Shown: one piece after another, positions 1 to 7,703 of the stretch
How positions within the stretch are numbered: the stretch's first letter is position 1
Layout of the letters: the number at the start of each line of letters is the position of its first letter
Assembly: GCA_044867925.1 (NCBI GenBank)
Contig: JBIOVV010000029.1
Coordinates: 1 to 13,660 of the forward strand
Length of the DNA stretch: 13,660 bases
From: VRUE01 sp044867925
Lineage (GTDB): Bacteria > Actinomycetota > Thermoleophilia > Solirubrobacterales > 70-9
Direction of reading: 5' to 3'
Translations under genes and position numbers: made by a program
Notes under the pieces: model-generated
Told to the model about the DNA's origin: nothing
Seen by the model: the letters and a program-made list of their open reading frames with translations, nothing else
Databases searched by the model: none

Positions 1-176
1 CGTCCTTCTACGAGGAGCTGACGGCAGAAGAGCTGCTGCAGTACTTCGCCGGTCTGTGCGGGTACAAGGGCCAAGATCGGAGCGAGCGCGCCGCGCGGTT
101 GCTCGATCTGGTGGGACTCGGTGACGATCGCCGCCGCCGGCTGCGGTCGCAGCGGGCAGGGTGCCGCCACCGATAG
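1..176 (+). pseudogene. ABC transporter ATPase fragment, cut at both ends
   Basis: Reading from base 3 gives SFYEELTAEELLQYFAGLCG and then a helical stretch ending in LLDLVGLGDDRRRRL. This is the segment that follows the Walker A/Q-loop part of drug- and heme-type (CcmA-like) ABC ATPases, which couple ATP hydrolysis to membrane export. The family should continue within a few residues to the signature motif (SGGM/SGGQ) and Walker B. Here the frame changes character after about base 140 and stops at TAG 174-176, so signature, Walker B and switch histidine are all missing. The 5' end lies outside the window. The 3' end merges into the ferritin-like gene in another frame. I read it as a truncated, non-functional remnant created by a deletion or rearrangement, or as an assembly join. 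Confidence 0.65.
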
Positions 177-651
177 CGACAAGGCCTCGGACGTCGAATA
201 CCTCAACACGGTCCTCGCCCAGGAACTGACCGGCGTCGACGCCTATGGGCGGGCCCTGCCGCTGCTGGGAGGCCGGGCTCTGGTCGTGGCGCGCCAGTTC
301 CGAGCCCAGGCACAGGCGCACGTCAACGCAGCGACCAAGACGATCCGTGGCGTGGGGGGCACGACAGAGGCCGAAGCGAGCGAGCCCGAAACCCCCGGCC
401 CGAGGAGCCGGGAAGAGGCCCTCCTGCTCGCCTACGAAGAAGAGAATGCGGCGCTGGCGCAGGCGCTGGACGCCGCGCCGCATCTGCTGACCGCGGCGCC
501 GCGGATGCTCGTCGCCTCGCTCGCCGCGAGCCACGCCCAGCACATCGCCGTCCTGCGGCAGCTGCTCGGCGACGATCTGGCGCAGTCGGTTCCCGAGGCG
601 TTCGAGACCGGCGACGCGCCACCTCCCACACCGCCTCGCAAAGCGGGATGA
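121..651 (+). CDS. ferritin-like domain protein, N-terminally truncated lipoprotein
   Basis: The 176-residue frame contains two helical hairpins. The first (about residues 22-78) begins DVEYLNTVLAQEL and has acidic/His positions E26, E35 and H67. The second (about 96-150) is rich in E and A and contains the stretch SHAQHIAVLRQLL. This is the pattern of the ferritin-like/DUF4439 family, often exported or lipid-anchored. Residues 4-8 read AAAGC, like the end of a lipobox, but no charged n-region or hydrophobic core precedes it: the upstream bases encode the ABC ATPase fragment in a different frame. GTG 121 is only the first available start and has no convincing ribosome site. The body of the protein looks intact, but export and possibly expression are probably lost. 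The stop lies 7 bp before the MMPL start, so the two could be cotranscribed. Metal-binding function is unproven. Confidence 0.6.
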   Translation: MTIAAAGCGRSGQGAATDSDKASDVEYLNTVLAQELTGVDAYGRALPLLGGRALVVARQFRAQAQAHVNAATKTIRGVGGTTEAEASEPETPGPRSREEALLLAYEEENAALAQALDAAPHLLTAAPRMLVASLAASHAQHIAVLRQLLGDDLAQSVPEAFETGDAPPPTPPRKAG

Positions 652-658
652 TGCGGTC

Positions 659-2872
659 GTGACGGGCCCCCTCTACGCGATCGGCCGCTTCTGCTCGCGA
701 TACCACTGGCCGACGATCGCGGTCTGGGTCGTGATCGCGGTCGCCCTCGTCTTCGCCGGTCAGGCAGGCGATAGCAAGACCAACGACAACCTCACCCTGC
801 CGGGGACCGGCTCGACCCTGGCCACGGAATCGCTCGAAGACAACCTGCCCGAACAGGCTTTCGGCAGCAACCCGCTCGTCTTCCAGGCCAGGGGCGGGGC
901 GGTGCTTACCGAAGGTAAGTACGCCGCCGCGATCGGCGAAAGCGTCAAGCGCCTCAATGCGCTCCATGACGTCAACTCCGCCGTCAGCCCGCTCAGCCCC
1001 GAGGGCGCCGCCTTCCTCAGCAAAGACCGCTCGGTCGGCTACGTGCCGGTCATCCTCAGCGTCGGGCCGAGCGAACTGACCGAAGCCCAGGCGCTGGCGG
1101 TGCTCGACGCGGGCAAGCCAGCCGAAGAGGCCGGGCTCGAGGTCGCGGTCGGCGCCTACGTCGGCCAGCAGCTCTCCAAGCCCGACACCGGCGCCAGCGA
1201 CGCGATCGGCATCGCGGCGGCGATCGTCATCCTGCTCTTCGCCTTCGGCACGGCGACGGCGATGGTGCTGCCGATCTTCTCCGCGGTGCTCGGTCTGGCC
1301 TGCTCGCTCTCGCTGATCCGCCTGCTCGAGCACGCCGTGCAGGTGCCGAGCGTGGCCTCGACCCTGGCGACGATGATCGGCCTCGGGGTCGGCATCGACT
1401 ACGCCCTCTTCATCGTCACCCGCCACAAGCTGCAGCTCGGCGACGGCATGGAGATGCGCGAGTCGGTCGCCCGCGCAACCGCGACCGCCGGCGGAGCAGT
1501 CGTCTTCGCCGGCTTCACCGTCGTGATCGCGCTCTGCTCGCTTGCCTTCGCCGGCATCCCGCTGGTCAGCACGCTCGGCTTCACCGCGGCGATCGCGGTG
1601 GTGATCGCGGTCGCCGCCGCGGTCACCCTGCTGCCGGCGATGCTGGGCGCGCTCGGGCCGCGGATCAACTCGCTGCGTGTCCAGTTCGGCAAGACCCGCC
1701 CCGACGACGCCGAGCCGCACGGCTGGCGGCGCTGGGCCCGGGGCGTCGCCGACCGTCCCTGGCGCTCGGCGCTCGCCTCCCTGGCGATCCTCGCTGTCCT
1801 CGCGATCCCCCTGCTGCAGCTGGAGCTCGGCCAGAACGACATCAGCGCCCTGCCCAAGTCGACGACCGCGCGCCAGGCCTACGACAGCCTCACCCAGGGC
1901 TTCGGCCCCGGCGTCAACGGGCCGCTGCTGATCGCCTCGGAATTCGAGAGCGCCGGGGAAGCGAAAACGGTGCTGCCCGCCCTCGAGAAGGAGATCGGCG
2001 CCGCCGGCGACGTCGCCGCGGTCTCCGAACCGACCCTCGACAAAGCCGGGACCGTGGCCGTCTTCACGGTGATCTCCAAATCGGCGCCGTGGGCGGACGA
2101 GACCGTGACCCTGGTCGAAAGCCTCCGCGACGAAGTCATCCCCGGGGCGCTGAAGGGCAGCTCCGCCAGCTCGTACGTCGGCGGCCAGACCGCCGGCTAC
2201 ATCGACCTCGCCACCCAGATCAGCGACAAGCTGCCGTTGATGATCGGCATCGTCGTCGCGCTCAGCTTCATCGTCCTCCTGCTCGCCTTCCGCTCGCTGC
2301 TGGTGCCGATCAAGGCGGCGGCGATGAACCTGATCTCGGTCGCCGCCGCCTACGGTGTCGTCACCGCGGTCTTCCAGCTCGGCTGGGGCTCCTCGCTGAT
2401 CGGCCTCGATCACGCGATCCCGATCGTCAGCTTCGTGCCGCTGCTGATGTTCGCGATCCTCTTCGGCCTCTCGATGGACTACGAGGTCTTCCTGTTGACC
2501 CAGATGCGCGAGCACTACCGGCAGAGCGGTGACGAGAAGCGCGCCGTGATCGAGGGGCTCGCCAACACCGGCCGCGTGATCACCTCGGCGGCGGCGATCA
2601 TGGTCTGCGTCTTCACCAGCTTCGTGCTCAACGGCAACCCGATCGTGAAGGAGTTCGGAGTCGGCCTCGCGGTGGCGATCGCGATCGACGCGACCTTGGT
2701 GCGCTGCCTGCTGGTGCCGGCGATCATGGTCCTGCTGGGCAGGTGGGCCTGGTGGATGCCCGGCTGGCTCGGCCGCCTCGTCCCCCATATCAGCATCGAG
2801 GGCGAGGATTACTTCGCCAAGCGCGACGCCGCCCTCGCGGCCGCCCCCGCCGCCGAGGGGCCGAAAACGTGA
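659..2872 (+). CDS. MMPL family RND-type transporter
   Basis: The protein has 737 residues and the two-fold repeated architecture of MMPL/RND exporters: a first membrane helix near residues 17-35, a large extracytoplasmic loop (about 36-175), a cluster of helices, then a second loop and helix cluster after about residue 370. The diagnostic repeated motifs are GLGVGIDYALFI (241-252) and GLSMDYEVFLL (603-613), which carry the Asp-Tyr pair of the proton-relay helix in each half. Such proteins sit in the cytoplasmic membrane and export lipids or hydrophobic compounds using the proton gradient; the substrate here cannot be told. The start is GTG 659, because the nearby ATGs at 648 and 651 are followed by in-frame stops. 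The gene starts 7 bp after the ferritin-like ORF and ends 52 bp before pgsA, consistent with one transcription unit. The short charged C-terminal tail has no extra domain. Confidence 0.93.
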   Translation: MTGPLYAIGRFCSRYHWPTIAVWVVIAVALVFAGQAGDSKTNDNLTLPGTGSTLATESLEDNLPEQAFGSNPLVFQARGGAVLTEGKYAAAIGESVKRLNALHDVNSAVSPLSPEGAAFLSKDRSVGYVPVILSVGPSELTEAQALAVLDAGKPAEEAGLEVAVGAYVGQQLSKPDTGASDAIGIAAAIVILLFAFGTATAMVLPIFSAVLGLACSLSLIRLLEHAVQVPSVASTLATMIGLGVGIDYALFIVTRHKLQLGDGMEMRESVARATATAGGAVVFAGFTVVIALCSLAFAGIPLVSTLGFTAAIAVVIAVAAAVTLLPAMLGALGPRINSLRVQFGKTRPDDAEPHGWRRWARGVADRPWRSALASLAILAVLAIPLLQLELGQNDISALPKSTTARQAYDSLTQGFGPGVNGPLLIASEFESAGEAKTVLPALEKEIGAAGDVAAVSEPTLDKAGTVAVFTVISKSAPWADETVTLVESLRDEVIPGALKGSSASSYVGGQTAGYIDLATQISDKLPLMIGIVVALSFIVLLLAFRSLLVPIKAAAMNLISVAAAYGVVTAVFQLGWGSSLIGLDHAIPIVSFVPLLMFAILFGLSMDYEVFLLTQMREHYRQSGDEKRAVIEGLANTGRVITSAAAIMVCVFTSFVLNGNPIVKEFGVGLAVAIAIDATLVRCLLVPAIMVLLGRWAWWMPGWLGRLVPHISIEGEDYFAKRDAALAAAPAAEGPKT

Positions 2873-2924
2873 CGGATGCGGACGGTTTCGGCCCATCGAC
2901 CGCGGGGAGAGGGGGAGCGAGGCG

Positions 2925-3494
2925 ATGTTTCCGCTTAATTTGCCCAATGCGCTGACGCTGCTGCGCATCCTTGCGGTGCCGGTCGTCGTCGTCGCCCTGC
3001 TCGACGAGACGCCCAACGGCGACGCGCTGGCCGCCGCGGTCTTCGCCCTCGCCGCCGCCACCGACGGGCTGGACGGCTACTTCGCCCGCTCGCGCGGCTC
3101 GGTCACCACCTTCGGCAAGCTGATGGACCCGATCGCCGACAAGCTGCTGATCGTCGCCGCGCTCGTCTCGCTCGTCTCGCTCGATCGGCTCGAAGCCTGG
3201 GTGGCGATGGTGATCATCGCCCGCGAGTTCGCCGTCACCATGATGCGGGCAATCGCCGCCGAGCGCGGCATCGTCATCTCCGCCAGCTGGCTCGGCAAGG
3301 TCAAGACGGTCCTGCAGATCGCCGCCGTGATCGCCCTGATCGCGGCCAACCCCGCCCCCGCCTGGGTCGACGCCCTCGTCTACCTGGCCGTCGCCGTCAC
3401 CGTGATCAGCGGCGCCGACTACTTCTTCGGCCTCCGCCGCCGCATCGAGGCCGAGCGCGAAGCGCGGGCAGTGGCGAAAACCAAGCCGAGCTAG
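2925..3494 (+). CDS. pgsA: CDP-diacylglycerol-glycerol-3-phosphate 3-phosphatidyltransferase
   Basis: This 189-residue integral membrane enzyme carries the complete CDP-alcohol phosphatidyltransferase motif: D47-x2-D50-G51-x2-A54-R55-x8-G64-x3-D68-x3-D72. The aspartates bind the divalent metals that activate CDP-diacylglycerol. With glycerol-3-phosphate as acceptor the product is phosphatidylglycerophosphate, the first committed step to phosphatidylglycerol and cardiolipin. About six hydrophobic helices are visible, with a short Lys/Arg-rich C-terminus. The N-terminal LPNALTLLRI and overall length fit PgsA better than phosphatidylserine or cardiolipin synthases, but the acceptor is assigned by family resemblance only. 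ATG 2925 is preceded by a strong purine-rich ribosome site (GGGGAG repeats, 2904-2917). It probably shares a message with the MMPL gene. Confidence 0.88.
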   Translation: MFPLNLPNALTLLRILAVPVVVVALLDETPNGDALAAAVFALAAATDGLDGYFARSRGSVTTFGKLMDPIADKLLIVAALVSLVSLDRLEAWVAMVIIAREFAVTMMRAIAAERGIVISASWLGKVKTVLQIAAVIALIAANPAPAWVDALVYLAVAVTVISGADYFFGLRRRIEAEREARAVAKTKPS

Positions 3495-3498
3495 CAAT

Positions 3499-3532
3499 GC
3501 CCGTCGCTCTGCCTGGGGTCCGTGAGACGGGC
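3499..3532 (+). terminator. possible terminator hairpin after pgsA
   Basis: A perfect 7-bp inverted repeat, GCCCGTC at 3499-3505 and GACGGGC at 3526-3532, lies 4 bp after the pgsA stop, with a 20-nt loop. There is no U-run, so this is a weak call. From here to 3641 I see no gene, only GC-rich sequence including GCCGCAACGC at 3578-3587, which may be a decayed arm of the repeat family that follows. Confidence 0.3.
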
Positions 3533-3641
3533 GGCCGGGCACTTCCGGTCACATAGGCGCGCGCAAGCCGCAACGCTGAGCGCACCACGCGCGCGCCCTC
3601 CCTTGGGACCGTCTCGCCATGGCGCCATCCCACCGCCCCGG

Positions 3642-3686
3642 GGTGCAACGTTTTTCGGTTCCGTCGACACCGAAACGCGTTGCACC
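3642..3686. repeat. 45-bp palindromic repeat, copy A (5' doublet)
   Basis: The left arm 3642-3659 begins GGTGCAACG and ends TTTCGGT. The right arm 3669-3686 is its reverse complement at 16 of 18 positions, ending CGTTGCACC. The loop is 9 nt. Three further copies share the 45-bp length and outer nonamers (copy D lacks the last bases). Copy A lies 27 bp before copy B. Confidence 0.85.
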
Positions 3687-3713
3687 TGAAGCGGAGCGGC
3701 CCCACCCTAGGGA

Positions 3714-3758
3714 GGTGCAACGCGCTTCGGCTCTCGGAGAGTCGCAACGCGTTGCACC
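3714..3758. repeat. 45-bp palindromic repeat, copy B (5' doublet)
   Basis: This copy starts GGTGCAACGCG and ends CGCGTTGCACC, so its outer 11 bp pair perfectly; the inner part (CTCT/AGAG around CGG) also pairs. It ends 16 bp before the likely GTG start of the DUF559 gene and only 2 bp before that gene's ribosome site (GAAGG, 3761-3765). Its hairpin could therefore influence translation of the gene. Confidence 0.85.
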
Positions 3759-3774
3759 GCGAAGGGTGACCTCC

Positions 3775-4647
3775 GTGCTTCGCGGGCTGGCGGAGCGACA
3801 ACACGGCGTCGTCGCTTGGCGCCAACTGATCGCTCTTGGCCTAACCGAAGGTCAGATCAAGAGTCGGGTCAAGGATGGCCAACTTGTCTTCTTGCATCGA
3901 GGGGTCTTCGCGCTCGGTCACCGGCGCATCGGGCTCTATGGCGAATGGATCGCGGCTGCGCTCGCCTGCGGGCCGGGCGCCGTTCTCTCCCACGGGAGCG
4001 CCGCGCAGCTCTGGGGCATACGAGGATCTCGAAAGCCGATCGAGGTGACCCGCATCTCCGGTCATCGCAGGCCGCACGGCGTCCGCCTCCACCAGACCAG
4101 ATCGCTGCCCGACGAGCACGTCACCATCGAGGCCGGCATTCCGGTGACGACCCTCGAGCGAACCCTGCTCGACACAGCTGCCCGACTGGACGCGCGGCAG
4201 CTCGAGCACGATCTCGTGGAGGCTGACCGGAGTCGTCGTTTGCGCTGGCCGAAGCTGTGGCAGGCCATCACCGAGCACGGCCGCGGCCGAAAAGGCGTCA
4301 AGCGCCTAAGGCGTCTCGCCGCCCAGGCGGACCCGCGATTCGCCGACGCAGTCTCCGCATCGGAGGTGGACTTCCTGATCCTCTGTCGGGAAGAGGGTTT
4401 GAAGATGCCCCAGGTGAACGTTCTCGTCGAGGGAAAGCGTGTCGATTTCCACTGGCCCAAAGAGCGCCTGATCGTCGAGGCCGATAGCTACGGCTTTCAC
4501 GGCGACCCCACCTCGTTCGAGCACGACCACCAGTCGACCGTGGACCTGGAAGTGGCGGGCTACCGGGTGCACCGCACCACCTACAAGATGCTTCAGGCCA
4601 ACCCGCGTCCCTTGCTCAGCCTCGTCCGCGACTCGCTGACGACCTGA
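3775..4647 (+). CDS. AbiEi-like N-terminal / DUF559 nuclease-fold protein
   Basis: The 290-residue protein has two parts. Residues 1-65 (LRGLAERQHGVVAWRQL, then a basic stretch and GVFALGH) form a winged-helix domain like the AbiEi-type antitoxin N-terminus. The last 80 residues match DUF559, a Vsr-like PD-(D/E)XK fold: V223-D224-F, then IVEAD with E235 and D237, then HG and a D/H-rich helix ending in YRVHRTTYKML. Acidic residues at the expected active-site places are present, so nuclease activity is plausible but not shown. No AbiEii toxin is adjacent. An in-frame ATG at 3619 would add about 50 residues that merely translate repeats A and B. GTG 3775 sits 9 bp after GAAGG and matches where relatives begin (GTG 3766 is the alternative). 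The gene is bracketed by repeat doublets at 3642-3758 and 4660-4773, so it may be the protein that moves or processes them. Confidence 0.82.
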   Translation: MLRGLAERQHGVVAWRQLIALGLTEGQIKSRVKDGQLVFLHRGVFALGHRRIGLYGEWIAAALACGPGAVLSHGSAAQLWGIRGSRKPIEVTRISGHRRPHGVRLHQTRSLPDEHVTIEAGIPVTTLERTLLDTAARLDARQLEHDLVEADRSRRLRWPKLWQAITEHGRGRKGVKRLRRLAAQADPRFADAVSASEVDFLILCREEGLKMPQVNVLVEGKRVDFHWPKERLIVEADSYGFHGDPTSFEHDHQSTVDLEVAGYRVHRTTYKMLQANPRPLLSLVRDSLTT

Positions 4648-4659
4648 CGACTGACGAGA

Positions 4660-4704
4660 GGTGCAACGTTTTTCGGCTTCGTCAGAGCCGCAGCGCGTTG
4701 CACC
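4660..4704. repeat. 45-bp palindromic repeat, copy C (3' doublet)
   Basis: This copy begins GGTGCAACG 12 bp after the stop codon and ends CGCGTTGCACC. Its inner arms CGGCT/AGCCG pair, and flanking GA/TC extends the stem by 2 bp. It matches copy B at 35 of 45 positions. It may also act as a transcript end for the DUF559 gene. Copy D follows after 26 bp, nearly the same spacing as between A and B. Confidence 0.85.
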
Positions 4705-4730
4705 TCGGGTGGAGCGACCGCTTCGGCGAT

Positions 4731-4773
4731 GGTGCAACGCTTTTCGGCTCCCACGGAACCGCAAAACGTTGCA
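4731..4773. repeat. 45-bp palindromic repeat, copy D (3' doublet)
   Basis: This copy begins GGTGCAACGC and ends ACGTTGCA, where the expected final CC is replaced by the start of the 17-bp tandem array. Its match to copy A is 38 of 45 positions in inverted orientation and 35 of 45 in direct orientation, counting over 4731-4775. Confidence 0.8.
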
Positions 4774-4838
4774 GCGACGACGGGCCTGCAGCGACGACGG
4801 GCCTACAGTGACGACGGGCCTACAGTGACGACGGGCCT
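4771..4838. repeat. 4 x 17-bp tandem repeat
   Basis: Four contiguous 17-bp units at 4771, 4788, 4805 and 4822: two copies of GCAGCGACGACGGGCCT followed by two of ACAGTGACGACGGGCCT. The pairs differ at two positions (G/A and C/T), so the array looks recently amplified. It starts inside the right end of repeat D, and its last two bases form part of the folE2 stop codon (CTA, 4837-4839). Confidence 0.9.
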
Positions 4839-5844
4839 AGCCTGCCGGCGACTCCAGCCACTCGCGCGTCGTCGTGTGGCGCTCGCGGTGCTCGCCGGAG
4901 GCGAGCTCCTCGCGCAGCTCGCCGAGGGTGCCGTAGCGCTCGGCGACGACGTTGTGGCGGTGGATCGTCTCGAGGTTCTCCTGGCGGGCCATGACGAAGG
5001 CCTCGGCGGGCAGGTCGGGATAGCCCTCGACCACGGCGCGGACCATCTCCCGCACGCAGTCCTCGACGAAGCGGGGGTTGGCGTGGGCCTTGGCGACCAC
5101 GGCGAGCTCGTCGGGGCGCTTCATCAGCTCGTAGATCTCCGAGCTCATCGAGCCCTCGACGATGCGCAGCAGCTCCGGCGCGTCGATCCAGGCCTCGCCG
5201 CCCTCGGGGCAGCCGATGTAGAGGGTGCCGATGCCGCGCTGGTTGTGAGTGGCGACCGGAACCGCCTCGATCGCCCGCTCTACCTGCTCGGCGTCGAAGC
5301 CGGCGGCGGCGAGGTTTTCGCGGCCCAGCTCGGCGACCATCTCCTGGGCGCAGGGGCAGGCGGTCATTCCCTGCGCCTGGACACCGGTCAGCGTGCGGGT
5401 GCCGCGGGCGGAGGCGACGGCGGTGCCGAAGAGGCCGTAGATCTCCTGGGTCGAGTGGCCGGTCGCCGGCGTCTCCACCGTCTCCGGGTAGCGGGCCTCG
5501 ACGGAGACCTCGGCGCGGCAGCCGGCCTGGCGCTCGCGCACCCGCTGGGCGATGTGGGCGGCGAGGATCTCGGCACGGAAGGCCTCGCCGAGCACGACCT
5601 CGTCGATCGCCTCGCTGACGTCCTCCTCGAAGCGCGACATGTGGACGCCCGCCTGGCGCGGCTCGAGATCGACGAAGCACTCGAAGTTGGCGTGGTAGAG
5701 GTTCTCGCTGCCGTCGGCCTTGACCCGGATCACCTTCTCGACCCCGGTCACGCCGACGCGCGAGAGGCTCACCTGGGTGGCGGGCACCGACGCCTGCACG
5801 TCGGGCGCGGAGCGGGCGGGTGTGCTCGTCGTCTGGCTGGCCAC
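4837..5844 (-). CDS. folE2: GTP cyclohydrolase IB (FolE2/MptA family)
   Basis: This 335-residue enzyme opens the imidazole ring of GTP to start dihydroneopterin synthesis for folate (FolE2); the archaeal MptA branch serves methanopterin. Family landmarks run in order: GVHMSRF (66-72), GMTACPCAQ (159-167) with the conserved metal-site cysteine region, THNQRG (199-204), SSEIYELMKRPDE (234-246), NPRFVEDC (256-263) and QENLETIHRHN (288-298). It is slightly long because of an N-terminal extension of about 20 low-complexity residues. The start is GTG; I see no Shine-Dalgarno sequence, so a very short or leaderless message is possible. An inverted repeat GCTTA/TAAGC (5846-5850 and 5858-5862) lies just upstream. 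FolE2 enzymes are often used when zinc is scarce, but I see no recognisable Zur site. The product assignment is firm; the bacterial symbol is preferred over mptA on phyletic grounds only. Confidence 0.92.
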   Translation of the reverse strand: MASQTTSTPARSAPDVQASVPATQVSLSRVGVTGVEKVIRVKADGSENLYHANFECFVDLEPRQAGVHMSRFEEDVSEAIDEVVLGEAFRAEILAAHIAQRVRERQAGCRAEVSVEARYPETVETPATGHSTQEIYGLFGTAVASARGTRTLTGVQAQGMTACPCAQEMVAELGRENLAAAGFDAEQVERAIEAVPVATHNQRGIGTLYIGCPEGGEAWIDAPELLRIVEGSMSSEIYELMKRPDELAVVAKAHANPRFVEDCVREMVRAVVEGYPDLPAEAFVMARQENLETIHRHNVVAERYGTLGELREELASGEHRERHTTTREWLESPAG

Positions 5845-5915
5845 GGCTTATGAAGCGTAAGCGACTCGGCCCTTCGACCGGCGCCCGCCGGCCGGACCGA
5901 ACCGATTCTTCTGCC

Positions 5916-5921
5916 TATACT
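5916..5921 (+). promoter_or_regulatory. candidate -10 element for the sigma factor gene
   Basis: TATACT lies about 50 bp upstream of the sigma-factor start, in the 126-bp gap between divergent folE2 and the sigma gene. The -35 position (5893-5898) is GC-rich and poor. This would give a leader of about 43 nt. Only the -10 hexamer supports the call. Confidence 0.4.
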
Positions 5922-5970
5922 TCGCAGCGGCCGGAGCGTTGGGGTCGGCCACCCCGCCAGGGGGAGAGGG

Positions 5971-7123
<1,153 letters not shown>

Positions 7124-7128
<5 letters not shown>

Positions 7129-7148
7129 CGGACCGAGGGGCCGTCAGG
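7124..7148 (+). terminator. hairpin at the end of the sigma-factor gene
   Basis: CCTGACGG (7124-7131) pairs perfectly with CCGTCAGG (7141-7148) across a 9-nt loop. The gene's TGA stop (7126-7128) is part of the left arm. There is no U-tract, as is common in GC-rich actinobacteria. A second hairpin with exactly the same stem lies at 7199-7223. Confidence 0.5.
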
Positions 7149-7198
7149 CGGCGTCCTCGGTCGCTCGTGCGCAGGGCACTTCGCTCCCTGCCTCCTGG

Positions 7199-7223
7199 CC
7201 TGACGGCCACCCGGCCCGTCAGG
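7199..7223 (-). terminator. hairpin at the end of the nitroreductase-family gene
   Basis: CCTGACGG (7199-7206) pairs with CCGTCAGG (7216-7223) across 9 nt, ending 1 bp from the stop codon of the convergent minus-strand gene. A smaller stem GCAGGG/CCCTGC (7171-7176 and 7186-7191) lies between the two. Together they look like a bidirectional terminator for convergent genes. Confidence 0.5.
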
Positions 7224-7224
7224 G

Positions 7225-7683
7225 CTAACGCGGCTCGAGCACGATGACCGAGGCCTTCCGGTCGAGCTTGCGCTGGTAGTCGTCGAAGCCCGCGTACTGC
7301 TCGTTGTGCTTGCGCCAGAGGTCGGCGCGCTCCTCGCCCTCGGCGATCCGGGCATGGACCGGGTAGCGCTTGCGCCCGACCTCGACTTCGCCCTCGGGCT
7401 TTGCCTTCAGGTTGAGCGACCAGGCCGGGACCTTGGCGTTGCCGGCGTTGGTGTTGATCACGACGACGTTTTCGCCGTCGGCGAGGTAGACGACCGGCGC
7501 GGTGCGCTGCCGGCCGGACTTGCGTCCGGTGGTGGTGAGCAGCAGGACCGGCGCGCGGCCGACCTTGCCGCCGATCCGCCCGCCGGAGAGCCGGTAGAGC
7601 GGGATGTTGAGCTTGCCGGTCCAGCGCAGCCCGGTGGCGCCGAGCGAGTTCGAGATCCGCGCGAGTGTGTGGTCGCTTGGCAC
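7225..7683 (-). CDS. nitroreductase family deazaflavin-dependent oxidoreductase
   Basis: The protein of about 152 residues belongs to the DUF385/Ddn-like split-barrel family, which in actinobacteria uses reduced cofactor F420 (or related flavins) to reduce quinones, nitro compounds and other acceptors. The visible family core is APVLLLTTTGRKSGRQRTAP, which is the strand plus the basic cofactor-phosphate loop, then VVVINTNAGNAKVPAWSLNL and a C-terminal RADLWRKH segment. The length is normal. I prefer GTG 7683; a TTG at 7704 would add seven residues and overlap the neighbour's ATG. No ribosome site is visible for either start. The gene is convergent with the sigma factor and divergent from the NTF2-like gene, whose start is only about 20 bp away. 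Substrate and exact cofactor are not determinable. Confidence 0.85.
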   Translation of the reverse strand: MPSDHTLARISNSLGATGLRWTGKLNIPLYRLSGGRIGGKVGRAPVLLLTTTGRKSGRQRTAPVVYLADGENVVVINTNAGNAKVPAWSLNLKAKPEGEVEVGRKRYPVHARIAEGEERADLWRKHNEQYAGFDDYQRKLDRKASVIVLEPR

Positions 7684-7703
7684 GCGGCGTAAGGTACACG
7701 GCA

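Noticed and set aside
323..3061. A 912-codon open frame on the minus strand opposite the MMPL gene.
   Set aside because: It is antisense to a clear MMPL gene, its product is R/D/H/G-rich low complexity with no domain, and such frames are expected opposite high-GC coding DNA.
3619..3774. Upstream ATG extension of the DUF559 protein.
   Set aside because: The added residues are only the translation of palindromes A and B and have no ribosome site.
3642..4773. The palindromic repeats as a CRISPR array.
   Set aside because: Only two units per side, each itself a full palindrome, with related rather than unique spacers and a gene between the pairs.
4729..5853. A 374-codon plus-strand frame across folE2.
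   Set aside because: It begins within palindrome D and the tandem array and runs antisense to folE2, whose family motifs are unmistakable.
5845..5880. Zur site upstream of folE2.
   Set aside because: The small inverted repeat GCTTA/TAAGC does not match the AT-rich Zur consensus.
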